A stretch of DNA of 64,000 bases from contig NZ_JAKVIP010000016.1 of NCBI RefSeq assembly GCF_022601875.1, forward strand, positions 1 through 64,000. The letters are read 5' to 3'. The DNA is from Chryseobacterium sp. SSA4.19. GTDB lineage: Bacteria; Bacteroidota; Bacteroidia; Flavobacteriales; Weeksellaceae. Both the position numbers and the translations under genes were made by a program. Below the pieces are notes generated by a model. That model saw only the letters and a program-made list of their open reading frames with translations, was not told the DNA's origin and searched no databases. Positions 63,154 to 64,000 of this stretch are shown in pieces (the stretch's first letter is position 1; every line of letters begins with the position of its first letter).

Positions 63154-63627
63154 ATGCAGATTAATTTAGTTTGTATCGGTAAAACAGATGACAAGGAAAT
63201 CAGTTCTTTAATCAACTATTATATAAAACGTCTCCCGAAGCACTGGAATTTTGAGATTATTGAAATTCCTGATGTAAGGAATGCCAAAAATCTCTCCCCC
63301 GATCTTTTAAAAAAAGAAGAAGCAAAACTCTTTATGAACCATATTGACCGAACCGATCTGGTCATGATTCTTGACGAAAAGGGAAAGCAGTTTACAAGTC
63401 GTGAATTCGCTCAGAAAATAGACGGCTGGATGAATTCCTCAGTAAAAAAAATTCATTTTCTTATTGGAGGAGCATATGGATTTTCAGAGGATATGTACAA
63501 CAGGGCCAATGAAAAAATGTCGTTATCCAAAATGACATTTACCCATCAGATGATCCGGTTATTCATCGTCGAGCAGGTATATCGTGCCGATCAGATTCTG
63601 CAGGGAAAACCTTATCATAACGATTAA
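63154..63627 (+). CDS. rlmH: 23S rRNA (pseudouridine-1915-N3)-methyltransferase RlmH
   Basis: 157 aa SPOUT methyltransferase acting on helix 69 of 23S rRNA. Family landmarks: MQINLVCIGKTDDKEI, LDEKGKQFTSREFAQKI, FLIGGAYGFSEDMYNRANE and the C-terminal MTFTHQMIRLFIVEQVYRA with HND. Length is standard. Convergent with the trmL gene (1 base between stops). Confidence 0.96.
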   Translation: MQINLVCIGKTDDKEISSLINYYIKRLPKHWNFEIIEIPDVRNAKNLSPDLLKKEEAKLFMNHIDRTDLVMILDEKGKQFTSREFAQKIDGWMNSSVKKIHFLIGGAYGFSEDMYNRANEKMSLSKMTFTHQMIRLFIVEQVYRADQILQGKPYHND

Positions 63628-63628
63628 A

Positions 63629-64000
63629 TTACAGGTTTGCTTTTAAACCAATCTGCCTTTTTGCTTCACCAACCACAAAAGCAACGGAATTCGCGATATT
63701 GAAACTCCGGATCAGCTTAGACATGGGAATTGTTACATGGTTTTCAAAACGGTCTAAAATATCTTTGCTCAGCCCGGTACTTTCTTTCCCGAATACCAGC
63801 CAGTCCCCATCCTGAAAAGAAACCTCAAGATAAGATTTTTCGGCATGTGAGCTCATCAGCATCACACGGGAAAAATCCGGAATGACTCTTAGCCATTCAT
63901 CCACATTTTCGTATTCGGTAACATCAAGATGTGTCCAATAATCCAGTCCGGAACGTTTCAGGTTTTTATCATTGATGACAAATCCGAACGGATGAATTAA
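63629..64000 (-). CDS. trmL: tRNA (cytidine/uridine-34-2'-O)-methyltransferase TrmL, 5' end outside the window
   Basis: C-terminal 123 codons of a SPOUT methyltransferase; the frame stays open to the window edge and reads LIHPFGFVINDKNLKRSGLDYW before the internal GTG at 63904. SAM-knot motifs: WLVFGKESTGLSKDIL and IPMSKLIRSFNIANSVAFVVGEAKRQ. TrmL methylates the wobble base of tRNA-Leu. The start lies beyond 64000. Confidence 0.92.
   Translation of the reverse strand, partial: LIHPFGFVINDKNLKRSGLDYWTHLDVTEYENVDEWLRVIPDFSRVMLMSSHAEKSYLEVSFQDGDWLVFGKESTGLSKDILDRFENHVTIPMSKLIRSFNIANSVAFVVGEAKRQIGLKANL

Noticed and set aside
1-64000. CRISPR arrays, rRNA genes, transposase genes and prophage genes
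   Set aside because: No regularly spaced repeats, rRNA sequence, transposase or phage structural proteins were found on either strand.

Overview
The window is about 64 kb of low-GC chromosome from a member of the Bacteroidota, most likely a Flavobacteriia/Weeksellaceae bacterium of the Chryseobacterium type. The evidence is: Bacteroidota promoters (TTTG-N19-TAnnTTTG) in front of many genes, few Shine-Dalgarno sequences, two secreted proteins with T9SS-type C-terminal sorting domains, and protein families typical of this group (DUF2911, HsdR-N-like protein next to holA, RelA/SpoT, NhaA, RlmH, TrmL). The genus is an inference.

Layout. (1) 0.2-3.4 kb: serine hydrolase, AraC regulator, CPBP protease. 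(2) 3.8-34 kb: a nearly continuous 30-kb nitrate respiration/denitrification island. It starts with an operon of two NarK transporters, a cytochrome c'-like protein and an outer-membrane barrel. Next come an Rrf2 regulator, a heme-copper-oxidase-like membrane protein behind modABC, small hemerythrin genes, scdA/RIC with quinol-type NO reductase, and the operon nirK-nirV-SCO-cytochrome c. A second Rrf2 regulator and a hemerythrin-PAS protein follow. Then come Moco biosynthesis genes (moaCB fusion, moaE, moeB-rhodanese, moaD, mobA, ModE-like, moeA, moaA), a SUOX-fold lipoprotein, and an atypical nitrate reductase operon (b-type cytochrome, Nap/Nas-type Mo subunit, four-cluster ferredoxin, Rieske protein, small membrane protein). 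An FNR-like regulator with a four-Cys set closes the island. (3) 34-48 kb: T9SS protein, tRNA-Ser(UGA), trxB, holA, and a patch of poorly known genes, two of them broken by one-base frameshifts. (4) 48-54 kb: the pyrB-carA-carB operon with a pyrBI-like attenuator and an inserted, frameshifted four-helix-bundle gene. (5) 54-64 kb: Lrp, acetyl-CoA synthetase, T9SS BNR protein, RelA/SpoT, NhaA, YihY, RlmH and a truncated TrmL at the edge.

How it works together. Nitrate enters through NarK and is reduced on the cytoplasmic side by the Mo enzyme, which is fed by the membrane cytochrome and Fe-S subunits. Nitrite is exported and reduced by the lipoprotein NirK, with NirV, SCO and cytochrome c as helpers. 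NO is reduced to N2O by qNor, and RIC/hemerythrin proteins repair NO damage. No nosZ is present in the window, so the pathway seen here ends at N2O. Molybdate uptake and Moco synthesis are encoded alongside. At least four and perhaps six promoters of the island share a dyad of the form AAATAA(AA)GA-N8-TC(TT)TTATTT. At three of them it sits where the -33 box should be, which suggests one regulon controlled by either the FNR-like protein or an Rrf2 protein encoded in the island.
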